The translations under genes were made by a program, and so were the position numbers. A stretch of 53,943 nucleotides of DNA from Polysphondylium violaceum (lineage: Eukaryota; Evosea; Eumycetozoa; Dictyosteliales; Dictyosteliaceae). The first letter of the stretch is position 1, and every line of letters begins with the position of its first letter. Under the pieces are notes generated by a model. That model worked only from the letters and a program-made list of their open reading frames with translations. It was not told the origin of the DNA and did not search any database. Of this stretch, positions 12,183 to 23,719 are shown in pieces. The DNA is taken from the NCBI GenBank assembly GCA_000277445.1, contig AJWJ01000109.1:1-53943 (forward strand). The letters are read 5' to 3'.

Positions 12183-12469
12183 TGCTTAATATGTATCGAT
12201 ATCTATTAATCTATATAGATTATAAAAATAAATATCCTAATTTATTGTGATCAATTTTGTAAAAAATAAAAAAAAAAAAAAAAAAAACTACTCATTTCAT
12301 GTGCAAGATTTTGAAAAAAAATAAATTCGAAGAAAAGGGGTAAGTATTTTGTTTTTTAGTTGTTAAATTACACCACATAACTCAAGGGTGTATCTCTTGT
12401 TTCTTTATTCTCTATTGATTTTACTCTCATTTTTAGATTCTTATGTTGTTTTGCTGATTAAGTAATGAA

Positions 12470-12660
12470 GGTTTGGAGATTCTATAGTTTCAAAAGATGC
12501 CACATTCAGAAGCCATTATTGCATCACTCAAGTTCTCATGAAATTCATGATTGAACGTTTAGCAAAATATAAGAAACAAAACAAAAACTCCCAATGACAT
12601 CATCTATGATATTTGTCAGTATAATTTTAATAGAAATAATTATTATGCTCGGGTAATATA
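12470..12660 (+). pseudogene. Relic similar to the 30.0-30.5 kb unknown coding segment
   Basis: This piece matches 30330-30500 along its length. Shared blocks include TTTCAAAAGATG, GCATCACTCAAGTT, CATGATTGAA, then AAACAAA and CATCTA(T/C)GATAT, in the same order and spacing apart from small gaps. The copy has no start, is short and is interrupted, so it is a decayed fragment. It must come from a duplicate of the gene now at 28.9-30.8 kb or a close relative. Similarity was judged by eye; an alignment score was not computed. Confidence 0.6.
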
Positions 12661-13093
12661 AAAATATTTGCAATTAGATTGGAAACAAGAGAAAGGAGAA
12701 TCAATTTAATCAAGAGTGAGATTCATTTCATTGGTATTATGCATTTTATAAAGATATACCTCACCATAACTTGAAAATAACATCAAAATATTCAAGATTT
12801 GCAACATTGAGGGCAATTTTCATTTCATTGGTGATGTGAGAAAAAAGATGGTTTTTTATTGATACATACATATGAGATTGACTTGTGTTTCTAAAAAATC
12901 AAAAGAGCTAAATTTTATTCGACTTGATGAACCACTGGTTTAAAATAAAATGAAAAAAAGGAATTTTTGTGTGGTCAAATCCCTCCCACCCACTTTAGGG
13001 GTTAAGACCGCTCTACTTCAATTATCAAAATTCCAAAAAAAGATCTTCTTTGCGTGATCACCCTAAACAAATAAAAATGTGTGATGTACGAAA

Positions 13094-13096
<3 letters not shown>

Positions 13097-13144
<48 letters not shown>
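13097..13144. repeat. (TTA)n microsatellite
   Basis: About 16 TTA units lie 115 bases upstream of the Arf-like start. In other dictyostelid genes such repeats inside exons code for Asn or Leu runs; here it is outside any gene. The minus-strand poly-Asn frame it creates is not real. Confidence 0.95.
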
Positions 13145-13257
13145 TTTTGTTTGTTTAATTATTTTATTTTTGATATAAAACAACATCTTTAATATTAATA
13201 GGAATAAAATAATATTTCTTTTTTCTAAACTTTTAAAAACACAATCAAACAAATAAA

Positions 13258-13956
<699 letters not shown>

Positions 13957-14538
13957 ATCGCCTGCTCGAAACAAAAAATAGAAAAGTCTAGTGTTATAAT
14001 GATGATGGTGTCTTTGTATTCTTTACAGATACAAGTACCATATATGTATAATAATAGTGTATGTCTCTTTTCTCTATCCCACTTTTAGTCACTCTTTTTT
14101 TTTCTTTATTTAAATAAATAAGGATTTTTTAAAATTAAAATTGGGATGATATTTTTAAATGCATTGAGATGGCCAAACTATCTTTTGGCAAATTTTCAAA
14201 CCAAAAACCAAAAACATTCATCACCGCGCAATATATTATTCACTTTCATAGTTTGTTTTTACCACTACTACTGGATTATGTAATAATTCACATGTTTAGT
14301 ATATCATTAATTTGGTAATGATGTTCACCACGAGGATTTTCTGTACCTATGTGTCGTTTTTATAAATTTGTTATACTTATGCTCATGATACAAAGAACTT
14401 GTTAGATTTTATAAAAGTTTTGAATATAATTATTATCACCTATACAAATTTATTTAAATATAATGTTAACAAGTTAAAGAAATGAAAAGTAAAAGTGAAG
14501 AGTACAGGGAATGAGAAAAGGTCTTGAGAGTGTATTGA
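13957..14538. other. Convergent intergenic with B-box relic
   Basis: This separates the stops of the Arf-like gene and atg4, so both 3' UTRs fall here. The middle part (14323-14430) is a fragment of the B-box gene family. The rest is AT-rich with no visible gene. Confidence 0.65.
14323..14430 (+). pseudogene. Relic of a B-box zinc-finger gene
   Basis: This fragment matches the B-box coding part of the gene at 29166-29270. Identical or near-identical blocks are TATGTGTCGTTTTT, GTTA(T/C)ACTTATG, CATGATACAAA and AACTT(G/A)TTAGA. Relative to the intact gene it lacks about nine bases after the first block, and the frame does not continue. It lies on the same strand as the intact gene, about 15 kb away. 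It is a decayed host-gene duplicate, not a mobile element. The alignment was made by eye. Confidence 0.6.
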
Positions 14539-16450
14539 CTACATTAAATGATAATCTCCGTCTATATCATCAGACTCTTCATTGTCTCTATCAGATGCTG
14601 ATCCACTTTCGTCTTGCTTTTGTTCTTGATGTTCTTGGTGTTGTTGTTTTAATGATGAATCTTCAACACTACCATTATTGTTATTATTATTTACTATATT
14701 ATGATCGATAGATGATTGATTATCTTTACCACTAACATTACCATTTTCAACAGTGCCATCATCTTCCACTTGATCAATGATATCATCATTTTTAACACTT
14801 TGATCAGAGAGAGAAGACGAACAAGAGGTAGACATTGACATTGAACGGTCTTGTTTATAGTCTGGCTCATTGTCAAATATTGAAAATATTGGATTTTCAA
14901 ATTGAGTTTGCATCTTTTTTGATCTCTCTACAAAGTCCATAAAATCATTATAACTATTACAAAAGAATGCAACAACCAATGATGGATCAACCTCTGAAAC
15001 ATGTGTTCTCTTGGGACTAGTACAAAAGAATGTTGATAATGGATGTTGATAAGGTAATTGACTAGGCGGTTGTTGTTGTTGTTGTTGTTGATTAGGCTGT
15101 TGTTGATTTAAATCTAATGTCAAAGTTGATTCAGGGATGTTATTTTGAACTGTATGAGGATCCAAGTAAAAGAGATTATCATCTTGTGCTGCTACAAAAT
15201 ACAAGGATGCTCTTGGCTTTCCTCCGACAACTCCAAGATTTTGTGGAAATTTAAATATCTCCAACAATGAACTATGATAGACACTATTCAATCCCTCTAA
15301 TCCCAATCTGGTTGGAATGAGAATGAGTAATGGTTCCCAATACTCTTTTTCTGTACTACTTTGTTCGGTTGTTTTGTGTTGTGCATTTAAATTTATATCT
15401 GTTTTAAAACGTTCTTCTAAATTACATTCTTGATTATTATTATTATTATTACTTTTTTGTTTGGTGGAGATATTTAATAGTTGATCTATATACAATGAGC
15501 CATCTTCTGATATGAAGACTGATATATTACATTTTTGATAGTTTTTTGAAACAAGATTTCTAATATGGTGGTGTATTAGTATTTAGTATTATCAACACAA
15601 CACTAGAGATAGATAATTACTTTATAGCTTGGGAAATAATAGAAGGGGCAAACCATTCACCTATATTTTTACCAAGTTTTTGACCTTCCAAAGCTATATT
15701 ATGAATTGAAAATGGAGATGAGGGTTGATCTAAAAATAATTTAATAATCTAAAAGTATATTGTTTTTGTAATTAATATACTATCTAAACACCCCTATATA
15801 AAACAACAACAACAATATTTACATCTGCATATACGATCTGATTTTTAATTGGACTTGATTTTCTCCATTGGTCACCTAAAACATGATGTAAAATCAAATT
15901 GGATAATAACATTTGACCTGATCTTAACATACAACCCCATCCTCTATCACTTTCAAAACTTGTACCTTCAATATAAGGAAATCCTTGTCTGTAGGTGAAC
16001 CACAAAACACTTGATGAAAAATCCTCTAAAAACTCTTGAATAAACAATTGATCTTGAGTAGAAGGTAATACTTGAGCTGCACCATCACTATTATTACTAC
16101 TGTTATTACTGTTATTTATTATTGGTATCTCACCATTATCTACGATAGAACTCTGCGTTTGTTGGTGTTCCTGTTGCTGATGCTGTTGTGGCGGTACCAA
16201 ATTCAACGGATGATAACTGGTGCCCCCGTCAAACTTGTATTCTCTTCCAAACATCCATATTGATGAATTTGTGAATTGGGGTTGAGATAGTGTATCTAGA
16301 AATAACAATTCTTGATATTAATACGAATGTCCGACACTACTCCTATACTTCTCCTACACTCCCATATACTCCGATAACACTACTAATAGTACTACTATAC
16401 ATATACATACTGTCGGCCGCACCTCGTAAGAGATATAGACAATTCATCAT
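14539..16450 (-). CDS. atg4: Atg4 autophagy cysteine protease (peptidase C54)
   Basis: Atg4 cleaves the C-terminus of Atg8 to expose its glycine and later removes Atg8 from lipid. Exons are 16450-16411, 16295-15823, 15748-15621 and 15559-14539, in phase, giving about 553 residues. The catalytic Cys135 sits in SDRGWGCMLRSGQM. The Asp/His pair is in LYFVAAQDDNLFYLDPHTVQ (Asp347, His349). Family blocks SSVLWFTYRQGF, PFSIHNIAL and GEWFAPS are also present. Insertions rich in Gln, Asn and Ser occur at ~45-95, ~240-285 and ~360-385, and the C-terminal ~100 residues are acidic and Ser-rich, which makes the protein longer than the ~400-residue norm. The first exon was placed by its ATG ATG start and GTATGT donor; its 14 residues are the least certain part. 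Confidence 0.92.
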
Positions 16451-17588
16451 GAACCGTCTAGGCAGAGATATTAAATTGAGATTTGATAGTGAATCTATTT
16501 GTGATTGTATATATATTGGGTCTACTAATGTACTTTATCTATCTATTGCAACTTGAGTCGTCTGACAATTTCTTTTTTTAAATATACCCTGTATGTGTAC
16601 GTATTAAAAAACAAAAATTATCGCAAAACAAATCAAATCACACAAGAAATAAAGTAAATATAATAAATCCCTAGAAAAAAAGAAATTTAATAAAATTTAA
16701 ATGAAACTAAAAAAAAAAGGAAAAAAGAAAAAATGTTTGCGCCTTTGGAGGTTGTTGGTGCAGACTTGTGATTCTTGTTGATTTGGGATAATTATGAACT
16801 AATGAATTGGACTGAATGTTGCTGTTGTACGTAGCTAGATATTATTATTGGTGATGTGTGATAGTAATCGAGATAAGACATGTGTGTCTATCGTATGATA
16901 CAATAAAGACGGCGATTATTATTTGAATGAATGAATCAACACACAGCGATATAAAATAATAGAGTATCCTTCCTGTCTATTCACTGCAACTCTGGTCTGT
17001 GTTTTTAGTATGAATTTCTTGTTTTAGAGTTTTGTATGAATGATTTTATTTTAGTTTAATTTATTATTATTATTACTATTACTGTTTATGTGTGAGAAGG
17101 TGTGTGCTATTTTGTCAAAGACAGAAGAGAAATTATATATATTGGTGAGAGTGTTGAAGTAGAGGGGTTACAAAAATAAAAAAAAAATTAAAAAAAAAAT
17201 AAATTTTGTATTGCACTCTTCTCTCTCCACTCACAGAGATAAAACACAACTAGGAAAGGAAATGATGTAAAAAACATGATTTGAATGTCTTTATTTTTAA
17301 ATATTTATTTCATATATTAAATGAATTGAATGTATGGGGTATAATGAATTATTATTATTATTATTAATGTGATGATATAGGAAATTGCAATTGAATTGAT
17401 TCAAATACATATAAAGTAAATGATAATTCAGAAGAATTAAATTAATGATATTTATCAAAAGGTATCGATCCACTCGATCCCTTTAAGATAATGATCTTGA
17501 TTCTTTTTTTTCCTGTTGTTTTGTTTTTACCTATGAATAGTAATGCGATGGATTGGAAATTGAAAAACATAATGCACTTACAAATTTG

Positions 17589-17672
17589 GTGTGTGTGTGT
17601 GTGTGTGTGAAAGCTAGCTTCAAGTGGACCAAGATCCTTTGATGTTGGTGTGTGTGTGTGTGTGTGTGTGTG
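17589..17672. repeat. Two (GT)n microsatellites
   Basis: GT runs of about 10 and 12 units occupy 17589-17609 and 17648-17672, separated by 38 unique bases. On the cdc25 sense strand they are CA runs, within 210 bases downstream of its stop. Confidence 0.95.
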
Positions 17673-17709
17673 ATTGATATTGTGTGCTATGCTGATGATA
17701 TTGGAATAT

Positions 17710-17734
17710 CTCTTTAGGAATTTATCCTAAAGAG
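17710..17734. repeat. Perfect 10-bp hairpin downstream of cdc25
   Basis: CTCTTTAGGA at 17710-17719 and TCCTAAAGAG at 17725-17734 are exact inverted copies around the loop ATTTA. The hairpin lies 61 bases beyond the cdc25 stop and so probably within its 3' UTR. Confidence 0.85.
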
Positions 17735-17794
17735 TTTAAAAAATTTAAAAATGAAAAGAGTAGAGTGTGTGAGTAAGATATAAACACACATTTA

Positions 17795-20026
17795 TCAATT
17801 ATTAAAAGAACGAGTATAAGCAGAAAAGTTGTGGAAAGATTGTGATCTTTTGTTCTTTCTACGTTGTTCCTCTTTCTTTAAGTCCTCCTCTCTTTTCTTT
17901 TCATTTTTAAATTCGTTTGTGTATCTGCTATCATTCATTGTTGTATAGCCACCATCACATGAAGTTGGAAAAGTTTCCCAAAATCTCTTGTAACCGCCAC
18001 TTAATAAATAAATTTGAGGATATTGAATAGTTGGATAATTATTAAACCTTCTATCCATGTCTCTAAAGATATTATAACTATAAAAAAAAGATATTAGTAT
18101 GATATGATTGGGTATACAAAATAAATATATAAAAGACATATACCAATCTGGTGCTCTTTTTGAAGAAAATTCACAATGGAAAATGATAATCTTATCAGAG
18201 GTTAAACTGGTATCAAAAAACATTTTAAGTAAATTTTCGCTCGAGACCAAGGGAGGAATGTTGATGGCATTTTTAACGTGACCGCCATTGTATTCGTAAC
18301 TATATCTACAATCGATGACAACGATATTCTGTGCATTGTCTGTAATGAGTTGATGAAGAACTTCTGGTGCAATATTATTGAATCCAGGTCTTCCTGTACA
18401 AGTATTTAACATTAATTTATATTCTGTTCCATCTAAAAGATGGTTATTAATATTATCGGTGGTGGTGGTAGTGGTGATGGTGGTTGATGATGATGACAAC
18501 AATGATTCATTGTCCTCACCAATTGTATTTGAAGAAATGGTTGGCAAGGGTCTAGAAGAGATATCTGGTGATTGTTTGTTTGGTCTATAGAGAGAGAAAC
18601 CTTCATTGTTTGAACAGTGTAAATGACTATCGCCACGAGAATCAATAAAGGTTCTTGATCTCTTTTTAACGGTAATTGAATCTGAAGAGTGTGAAAGAGG
18701 ACTTTGAACGATTGGTTTGAATTTGAGTGGATAAACAAATGAATGGGATTGAGAAGAGTTGATGGGTGATTTGGTGTTGGTGGTGATTGATTTTGATGGT
18801 GTTTTGTATGGTGAACCTGGAGTAATATCAACACTGGTGTTTGGTGAATTTGAGTCATCGTCATCTTGGTGTTGTTTGGCCAACAATTGTTCAGAAAGAT
18901 CACCACAAAGAGGTGTTGGTGGAGCAGAAGAAAACAAACAGTTGGTTGCGGCTTCAGCATCGTCTACAGCACCACTTCTAATTGGTGTTGGAGGTAAAGG
19001 ACTTGGTTCTGGACTTGATGGATAATTTGACATACCAAGTGAAGAAAAGAGACGTTGTTGATGAGGTGATTGGTACGAGTTTTGTAGAGGTGTTGGTGGA
19101 GCTTCACCATCAAATTTATATGGTGAGGTGGGTGGTGAAGAGTAGAGAGTAGTGTTGTGTGGGTGAGAAAGAGATAAAGTGGATGGTGATCCGATAGAAG
19201 CAGAATTGGCACTATCCTCGTTGCTGTTGTTGTCAAAAAGAAATGGTGATGGAGGTGGTGGGGGTGGTGGAGAGGCAGATAAATTGCTAGAGTATTTACT
19301 CGAGCCAAAATCCAATCTTCTCAAACGAGGACTCTCCATTGTGAGTGTTCTGGGTCTACTTTTAATGGTGAATTGATCAGAATCATGTATGTCATAAGAG
19401 TAATGTGAAAGATCAGATGTTGAACGAGATAATGGTGAATCTTGATAGAGTGAATTATTTTGTGAATGGATAGAGAGATGATTAAATGTAGTGTAAAACA
19501 TTGATTGTGAATTGCGAAGTTTCTTTTTCACTGGTTTGTTGTTGTCACCAGCGCCAGAAGCACCACCGCCAAGGAAATTGAGTGAATCATCACTATTACT
19601 CTTATTTATAGCATGTGGAAGAAATGGATTAATGGGTACAAAGTTTGGACTCGACAAAGAGGTAGACGATGCAGTTGGAGAAGAGACAAAGAGTGGGGGT
19701 GGTGCTTGTTGAATAGTGCTTGCAGAGTTGTGAAGTGGAAATATGTTGGTGGCGATTGGCGATGATGCATTGCTATTGTTTCCACTATTTGGAAGGGAAA
19801 TAGAGAGAGGTGATGATACGCCATTTCCAAATTTTTTACTAGAGTGATTTATCACCATTGGTGAAAACGCTGTGATATTACCTGAATTTATATTATTCTC
19901 TTTGTTGGCCTCTTTGTCCAAAATTAAAAATGATTTGGTGGCGGTCGAAGTGGAAGTGTTGGTGGTGTTGGTAGTGTTTGATGTGACTGTTAAATTTAAT
20001 GTAGTTTCGCTATTTTGGCCCATCAT
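17795..20026 (-). CDS. cdc25: Cdc25 dual-specificity phosphatase
   Basis: Cdc25 activates Cdk1 by removing inhibitory phosphates. Exons 20026-18144 and 18077-17795 give 721 residues. The rhodanese-like catalytic domain fills the C-terminal ~180 residues: IDCRYSYEYNGGHVKNAINI, then the active-site loop HCEFSSKRAP with Cys618 and Arg624 (C-x5-R), and PQIYLLSGGYKRFW. The first ~450 residues are a low-complexity Ser/Pro/Thr/Asn regulatory region with many SP and TP sites, e.g. PLSRSTSDL, typical of Cdc25 targets of Cdk and 14-3-3. The C-terminus is charged (KKREEDLKKEEQRRKNKR). The 66-base intron is a multiple of three with no stop, so retention would keep the frame. It was treated as an intron because it has GTATAT and TTTTATAG ends and interrupts the conserved domain. 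Confidence 0.93.
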   Translation of the reverse strand: MMGQNSETTLNLTVTSNTTNTTNTSTSTATKSFLILDKEANKENNINSGNITAFSPMVINHSSKKFGNGVSSPLSISLPNSGNNSNASSPIATNIFPLHNSASTIQQAPPPLFVSSPTASSTSLSSPNFVPINPFLPHAINKSNSDDSLNFLGGGASGAGDNNKPVKKKLRNSQSMFYTTFNHLSIHSQNNSLYQDSPLSRSTSDLSHYSYDIHDSDQFTIKSRPRTLTMESPRLRRLDFGSSKYSSNLSASPPPPPPPSPFLFDNNSNEDSANSASIGSPSTLSLSHPHNTTLYSSPPTSPYKFDGEAPPTPLQNSYQSPHQQRLFSSLGMSNYPSSPEPSPLPPTPIRSGAVDDAEAATNCLFSSAPPTPLCGDLSEQLLAKQHQDDDDSNSPNTSVDITPGSPYKTPSKSITTNTKSPINSSQSHSFVYPLKFKPIVQSPLSHSSDSITVKKRSRTFIDSRGDSHLHCSNNEGFSLYRPNKQSPDISSRPLPTISSNTIGEDNESLLSSSSTTITTTTTTDNINNHLLDGTEYKLMLNTCTGRPGFNNIAPEVLHQLITDNAQNIVVIDCRYSYEYNGGHVKNAINIPPLVSSENLLKMFFDTSLTSDKIIIFHCEFSSKRAPDWYMSFIYLFCIPNHIILISFFYSYNIFRDMDRRFNNYPTIQYPQIYLLSGGYKRFWETFPTSCDGGYTTMNDSRYTNEFKNEKKREEDLKKEEQRRKNKRSQSFHNFSAYTRSFNN

Positions 20027-23000
20027 TTAAAAATTTTAAATATAATGTTTGTTATGTGATTGCTATTATTGTTTCGATATGTGTGCAGCAGTAGTAAGAG
20101 TGTATTTATGGTTTTAGATATGATAAAAGAAGAGGTGGTGGGAATGGTAGAAGTATATGATTTACATTAAAAACAAAGTAGATAACAAATTGAACAAATA
20201 ACAATATAGATAATATTTTTGAAATAGAAAAAAAAAAAAAAAAGATAAAAGAGATGGACTAATGATTGGAAAATAGAATCTATCTAGTTATGTTTTGTAG
20301 TGTTTTGAAAATTATAGTGATATACTCTACTATTATATATGTATATTCTGTTATTTTTGTTTTATTAGAGATGTTAGTATATCTAAATATAAATACATAT
20401 ATATTTTGAAATTCTTTTAAATAGGTAATGAGCAGAGTGTGTGGTGGATGTAGCGTATTTGTATAGGATGGGGTGAGGAGAGAGTGGTAATATGAATGAA
20501 CATCATCAAAATTTAAATAAAATAGGAAAAACTAAATCACCAATACATCACCCCTATAATTCATTTTATATCACTCCCACCATTCAATTGTTGTGAGTAG
20601 AATATAAAGTGCAGTGAAGCTAATTTTGCATTGATGGTAAATTATAAAAAGTAAAGTATGGTATGTGTGGGTGAGAGTGAGTGCGTGAGGGAAAGTGTAG
20701 ATATTCAGTTTTCCTTGCCTACTATAGAAAGAGACTGGCAGTTAGTTTTTTTTTTTTTTTTAAAGTTGAAAGGCACATGAATAGGCGTTTATACAGAGAG
20801 TGAGTGTAGTATAGGATGTGTATGTGTGTGATTGTGTGATACTTGAGAAAAATACATCTAGGGGTGAGGTGATGATCAATATACACACCAACACCAACAC
20901 CCCACTCACTTGCATAAATTAATTTTTAATTACGAATAAAAAATCAAAACATTATTAGAGATTTACAAATATATTGTGTGTGATAAATGTGTGGGGCATG
21001 CATAGATAGCCATATGGAGGAATGTATTTTACATCACTAAACTACATTCACATAATAAAAATAGACACACAAAAGATAGTGATAAAAGGGGGTAATTGGA
21101 AATGATAGGGTGTGAGGTGGGCGCACAAGTTACAATTTCAGTCTGTCTTGTCTTTTAATAAAGAGTTAAATATCAAGTGATCGTGTAAAAAAGGGTGAAA
21201 ATTTGAATTTCAAAGATGTCAAATGTTTTGATATTGCACAACGCAGCGCACTATATTAAACACCATCGCCGTGTAAAAGGTGAAAAAAATGAAAAAAAAA
21301 AAAGTAAAAACTGCCCCCCACACTTTTGATCAAAAAAAGCGGCAAATTTCAAATTTTTAAAAAAAAAAAGTGACTGTTCTATTTTTGGAAAAATTAATTT
21401 TTAAAAATTTTTGTGAAATTAAAAAAAAAACGAAGATCACCAAATGATGTGGATCAACAACAATGTAATAGGTGTTTAGGCGTGTTTTGCGACAAAATGA
21501 AATGTTTAATATATGAATATGGATGTCACATAACGGAAAATATGTGTTGGCCGTTTGTATCTCCATGTACCAGATCAAAGTATTTAAATATTCAAATACC
21601 AAATTTTTTTTTAAAAAAAAAAGAAAAAAAAAAAATGGTCAGATTTTTAACGAATAATTTTTTTTTTTGAGCAGGCGCGGAGTGAGGGCGTAAACAAAGA
21701 ATGAATAGCATGTGATCAAAGATTACTTGATTATGGTAGGGAGAATATGAGATATTGTGAATATGAGTGTAGAGATTGAGAAAGAATTGAAATATTTAAA
21801 TATCGGCAACAGTGGACCAAGTAGGAAATGAGTGTGGCAATGAGTATGAGGTGAAAATAAAACAGAGCCACAATGAAACCGTGTGAAAAAAAATATAGAA
21901 ATCGTAATTCATCTCGACCGACAAGAAAAATCATATTTGAATGAAAATCATGATCCTATATCACCCATCCACAATAAATCAGCTGCCAATCGAAAATACT
22001 AGTATTACGGTATATTTTGTCAACTTACCAAAATAAGGTTTAAACAGAAGGAATTAATAGGACTATACAGGAAGCTTCACTTGGAACCGGAATTAGTTAC
22101 TGATGTTGGTTAATCAAGAAGGAGAACAACAACAACAAAAGAAAAAGAGAAAAAAAGAAAAAAAAGAAAAAAAAGAAAAAAAGTTTTTAGGTTTTTGACA
22201 AGAAAATGTTTGTTGCAGAGAAGAGAGGGCAGAGAGTTGTAATGATGAGAAAAACAAACAACAATTAATAATAAGATCTAAAGTGTGAATAAAATGATGA
22301 TTAAAAAATATTTTTAAATTTAATCAACAAGTAAACTATAATAATATTACAAAAAAATAGGAAATTAAAAAAAAGTTGAGAAATGAAATCTATAAAAAGA
22401 GATTAATCACGTGCAATGTATATTGTATAAAAGATGATGATGATGAATATTAATCAAGAAATATAAATTATATGTGTTGTTGTTGTGTTTTTCTTCAAGT
22501 TATCTCAATTGCGATTCCTTTTAAAAAAAAGAAAATATCACCTGATCAACTTGGGCTTTATAAAGATTGCTCAAAAAAAAAAATTTTTGCTGCTTGAAAA
22601 AAATTTAAAATTAAATAAAATCATTGATGAATTTGGAAAGTGCACTCTCCCTCTCACACAATTTATCGCAAGCCTCTTAGGTGCGCATACTAGTTTTTTT
22701 GAAATTTTAAAATTTTTTAACTGTGAAAATATTAAAAGAGTTGGACCTTTTCAATATATAATACCATTTTCTACGAAAAAGGGGTGTAATTGGTATATTA
22801 ATAAAAATCTTTAATGTTTCAAAAAAAACTCTTGTTTAGAAATATAGTGCGATGCCACTGCTTGTTGGCCAAAAATTCTATCTTTGCAGCTCTTTTGCCA
22901 CAAATTTTGAAAAAAAAAACATCTCTAAAATTTTTTGGATTTTCAATTATTTAATTTTGAATTTTTTTTCCAAATATCTGCAAAGCTGAACGAATTACTA

Positions 23001-23719
23001 GATTTCATGATCAAGAAGATCATCTCCACAGCATTTTGTACTCGAAACAAAATGGTTATTATAATCTAAGATTAGTATATTTGAAAAGCATTTTAGCGCC
23101 CTATTTTCAAATTAAAAGACAAGCACCATTGTCATAGAATACTACAAGATTATCTATTGTTTTAGGACACAGTTTGGTTTGAATAATTTAATTAATCTTA
23201 ACCGGACCTAAGGACTTTTACCAAATAATATCTATCAATCACAATTGTGTTGTTTGGATGATGTGATAGGCTAATATAGTGTCATATCAATTATCCTGGC
23301 TGACGACGTGGGCCAATGTTTTAAAATACTTTTAAAATGACCCATTTAAAGATTCTAATAATAATTTCATTAATTAAATCTCATATAATATATGAATGGA
23401 ATGAGTAGTGCAGTCATTGTTTTAAAATTGTACCAATGTGATGATCATCAGAGAAATTTTTTTTTTTTTTTGTTTTTTCTCTGATTTTGTCCATGATGAA
23501 AAATTTTACGTGACATTCAGCGAAGAGTGATATTTTATCGAATCTAGTCGGGCGAAAAGAAAGTCTTTTTCTGTCTACTTGTTTACATACATATAGAGTA
23601 ATATACACTACACAGTCTAGTGGTAGTAATGTTTCGACTAGTCCATATTAAACAACCATCTTTATCTTTTTTAGGGTTCATCTATATTTAAAAGGTGGTG
23701 CCATCTTTAGATTGATAAG
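20027..23719. other. 3.7 kb gene-free divergent region
   Basis: This is the longest gene-free stretch, between the starts of cdc25 (minus) and GPHR (plus). It has A/T tracts (e.g. 20228-20242, 20745-20761, 21353-21369, 21600-21669, 22141-22183), GT-rich patches near 20680-20840, and poly-A/T-bounded frames of ~80-110 codons at 21357-21670 and 22485-22814 made mostly of Lys, Phe, Asn and Ile codons. These frames lack family signatures and are taken as chance. A patch of more balanced composition at 22980-23350 has no coding or RNA signature I recognise. A large upstream regulatory region for cdc25 is a possible reading. Confidence 0.6.

Larger units (their letters stand above)
12183..13257. 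other. Divergent intergenic with a decayed gene piece
   Basis: This 1.1 kb lies between the starts of ligase III and the Arf-like gene. It contains an A tract near 12268-12287, a relic of the B-box gene family (listed separately), an unassigned stretch at 12660-13080, and a TTA microsatellite at 13097-13144. No intact frame or RNA gene is visible. Confidence 0.65.
16451..17794. other. Intergenic: atg4 promoter and cdc25 3' region
   Basis: Both flanking genes are on the minus strand, so this 1.3 kb should hold the atg4 promoter (left end) and the cdc25 3' UTR (right end). It contains A/T tracts near 17175-17205, two GT runs and one perfect hairpin (listed separately). No coding frame was judged real. 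Confidence 0.7.

Noticed and set aside
12960-13025. tRNA-like words: GGTCAAATCC on plus, GTAGAGCGGTC on minus
   Set aside because: The B-box-like word lacks one T of GGTTCAAATCC, and no acceptor, D or anticodon stem can be paired on either strand.
13097-13144. Regular repeat considered as a CRISPR-like array or Asn-coding exon
   Set aside because: A simple TTA microsatellite with no spacers and outside any gene.
21357-22814. Frames of 80-110 codons on both strands
   Set aside because: They are translations of A/T tracts (poly-Lys, poly-Phe), overlap on opposite strands and lack conserved motifs or splice context.
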